Part shown: positions 5,110-6,248 of the stretch, one piece after another | How positions within the stretch are numbered: position 1 is the first letter of the stretch | Layout: every line of letters starts with the position of its first letter | Notes under the pieces: generated by a model | Told to the model about the DNA's origin: nothing | Seen by the model: only the letters and a program-made list of their open reading frames with translations | Databases searched by the model: none | Assembly: GCA_041493205.1 (NCBI GenBank) | Contig: JBGPYM010000198.1 | Span: forward strand, 1 to 6,248 | Length of the DNA stretch: 6,248 nucleotides | Direction: 5' to 3' | Source of the DNA: JBGPYM01 sp041493205 | Lineage (GTDB): Bacteria > Bacteroidota > Ignavibacteria > UBA10030 > UBA6906 | Position numbers and translations under genes: made by a program

Positions 5110-6248
5110 CTATTTTAAAAGAACAAGGCTTTTTGTCGCGTAATAGTCCCCCGCCCTGATCACGTAGAAATACGCCCCGCTCGCCAATCCGGCGGCGGTA
5201 AATCGCGTCTCATGATAGCCCGCCGCCTGCTTTTCGCTGACCAGGAGCGCAACGCGCTGCCCGAGCGTGTTGAACACTTCCAGGGTCACGTCGGCGTCCT
5301 GGGGGAGTCCATACCGGATCGTGGTCGAAGGATTGAACGGGTTCGGGTAGCTCTGTTCAAGAGAAAATGCCGTCGGGAACCGGCCCCCCCCGACGCCCGT
5401 CACGAGATCCACCGCAATGCCATCGGAGAAATGGACGGAGCCATCCAGATCGAGCTGCTTCAACCGGTAGTACACCACGCCCGTTCCGGCGTCGACATCG
5501 GTGAAGCTGTATTGCTGCGGCACCGCTGTGGTCCCGTGCCCGCTGACGAACCCGTTGGGGAGCGCATTCCAGGGCCCCGTGTGAGCGGACGATCTCTCGA
5601 CTTCAAATCCGAAGTTGTCCTGTTCGGAGGCCGTTGTCCACTCCAGCCTGACCCCGGATCCTCCCACGACCGTGCCGCTGAACGACGAGAGCTGGATGGG
5701 CAACGGCGGCCCTCCGTTCTCCCACATCCCGCGACCGTGCGTGGCGATCCGGAGCGTACGCGTGATGGGTTGCATCGCCATGTCAAACACGGCGACCACC
5801 GGCAGGTTCAAGCCGAACACGCTCCAGCTTGTGCCCCCGTCCGTGGAATTGTAGACGCCGATGTCAGTTCCTGCGAACAGCGTGCTCGAACTTGCGGGAT
5901 CGACGACAAAAGCATTCACCGGGACATCCGGGAGCCCGGAATTGATCGCCGTTATGACGGGCGACGTGCCGAGATTCGTGATCTTCCAGACGTGTGCCTG
6001 GCCGGGTGATGTCCCGCCCATGTATCCGCCGAGCGCGATGTATGCGGTGTTCTTGTTGTTCGGGTCGAACACTGCCCGGCCAACATATCTGTCAGGTATC
6101 ACGCTTCCCCCACCGACGGGGTCAAGCGAGGTCAGCGGGTTCGCGCCGGTCGTCGTGTAGAAAATCGCGCCATTGTTTGCGCCGATGATCCGGTACAGAT
6201 CGTCCTGCGGTGAGACACCTATCGCACTGATCTTGGAGCCCGTAACCA
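5110..6248 (-). CDS. secreted beta-propeller protein with T9SS type A sorting domain (C-terminal part, start outside window)
   Basis: The reading frame stays open to the right edge, giving 378 codons of a larger protein; numbering here begins at the first full codon (6246-6244). Residues 1 to about 180 are beta-propeller blades of the BNR/sortilin type, with an Asp-box STDGGTSW (134-141) and the blade-closing ATHGRGMWE (168-176). An FnIII-like domain follows (about 182-281; LEWTTASEQDNFGFEVE, GFVSGHGTT, YYRLKQLDLDGS), then the T9SS type A sorting domain (294-378; SYPNPFNPSTTIRYGLP to SLVLLK). The protein is expected to be exported through the outer membrane and shown on the surface or released. 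Propellers of this kind occur in glycosidases and in large proteins without known activity; the visible part has no catalytic signature, so the function stays open. An in-frame GTG at 6102 is not the start, because propeller sequence continues upstream of it. Confidence 0.92.
   Translation of the reverse strand, partial: VTGSKISAIGVSPQDDLYRIIGANNGAIFYTTTGANPLTSLDPVGGGSVIPDRYVGRAVFDPNNKNTAYIALGGYMGGTSPGQAHVWKITNLGTSPVITAINSGLPDVPVNAFVVDPASSSTLFAGTDIGVYNSTDGGTSWSVFGLNLPVVAVFDMAMQPITRTLRIATHGRGMWENGGPPLPIQLSSFSGTVVGGSGVRLEWTTASEQDNFGFEVERSSAHTGPWNALPNGFVSGHGTTAVPQQYSFTDVDAGTGVVYYRLKQLDLDGSVHFSDGIAVDLVTGVGGGRFPTAFSLEQSYPNPFNPSTTIRYGLPQDADVTLEVFNTLGQRVALLVSEKQAAGYHETRFTAAGLASGAYFYVIRAGDYYATKSLVLLK
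5312..5343. repeat. perfect 32-base direct repeat, copy B, inside the sorting-domain code
   Basis: Identical to 3842-3873, 1470 bp away and in the same orientation, within the same codons of the sorting domain of the propeller gene. Identity drops on both sides but stays high over the neighbouring sorting-domain code (for example around 3805-3825 against 5275-5295). Confidence 0.85.

Noticed and set aside
5212..6009. Plus-strand reading frame of 265 codons opposite the propeller gene
   Set aside because: Arg/Pro-rich translation with no domain, fully antisense to the FnIII and propeller code; a shadow frame.
6100..6102. GTG as the start codon of the propeller gene
   Set aside because: The frame stays open for 48 more codons to the window edge and the translation upstream (for example GANNGAIFYTTTG) is propeller-like, so the true start is outside the window.

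Overview
This GC-rich window holds three genes, all on the minus strand. It most likely comes from a bacterium of the Bacteroidetes/Chlorobi (FCB) group. Two of the three proteins end in a type IX secretion (T9SS) type A sorting domain of the YPNPFNPSTTIRYGLP kind. Together with the preceding FnIII-like block, this style is common in Ignavibacteria/Kapabacteria-like lineages. The lineage is inferred from protein style alone; there is no rRNA or other marker gene here.

Layout in the direction of transcription, from right to left. From 6248 to 5110 lies the C-terminal 378 codons of a secreted beta-propeller protein with an Asp-box, an FnIII-like domain and a T9SS sorting tail; its start is outside the window. 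After an 87-bp gap with a candidate promoter and a weak terminator comes a complete 460-residue secreted protein (5022-3640). It has a signal peptide, an unrecognised Ser/Thr-rich N-terminal region and the same FnIII-like plus sorting module. A 233-bp gap (3639-3407) follows, half filled by a short array of REP-like palindromes. Then comes a complete 1096-residue exported tricorn-type peptidase (3406-116). The last 115 bases (1-115) carry two more palindromes of the same superfamily.

All three products are predicted to leave the cytoplasm: two to be exported through T9SS to the surface or medium, and the tricorn peptidase to act in the periplasm. Nothing shows that they form one pathway. They look like independent envelope genes, each able to have its own promoter.

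The most notable non-coding signal is the family of GTAG-headed palindromes. They have a 7-14 bp stem and a conserved GTCCC(T/C) loop, lie all in one orientation in intergenic DNA, and fall into two arm subtypes that differ by paired changes in both arms. The second is near-identical DNA in the C-terminal modules of the two T9SS cargo genes, including a perfect 32-base match. I see no RNA gene, CRISPR array, insertion sequence, transposase gene or defence system.
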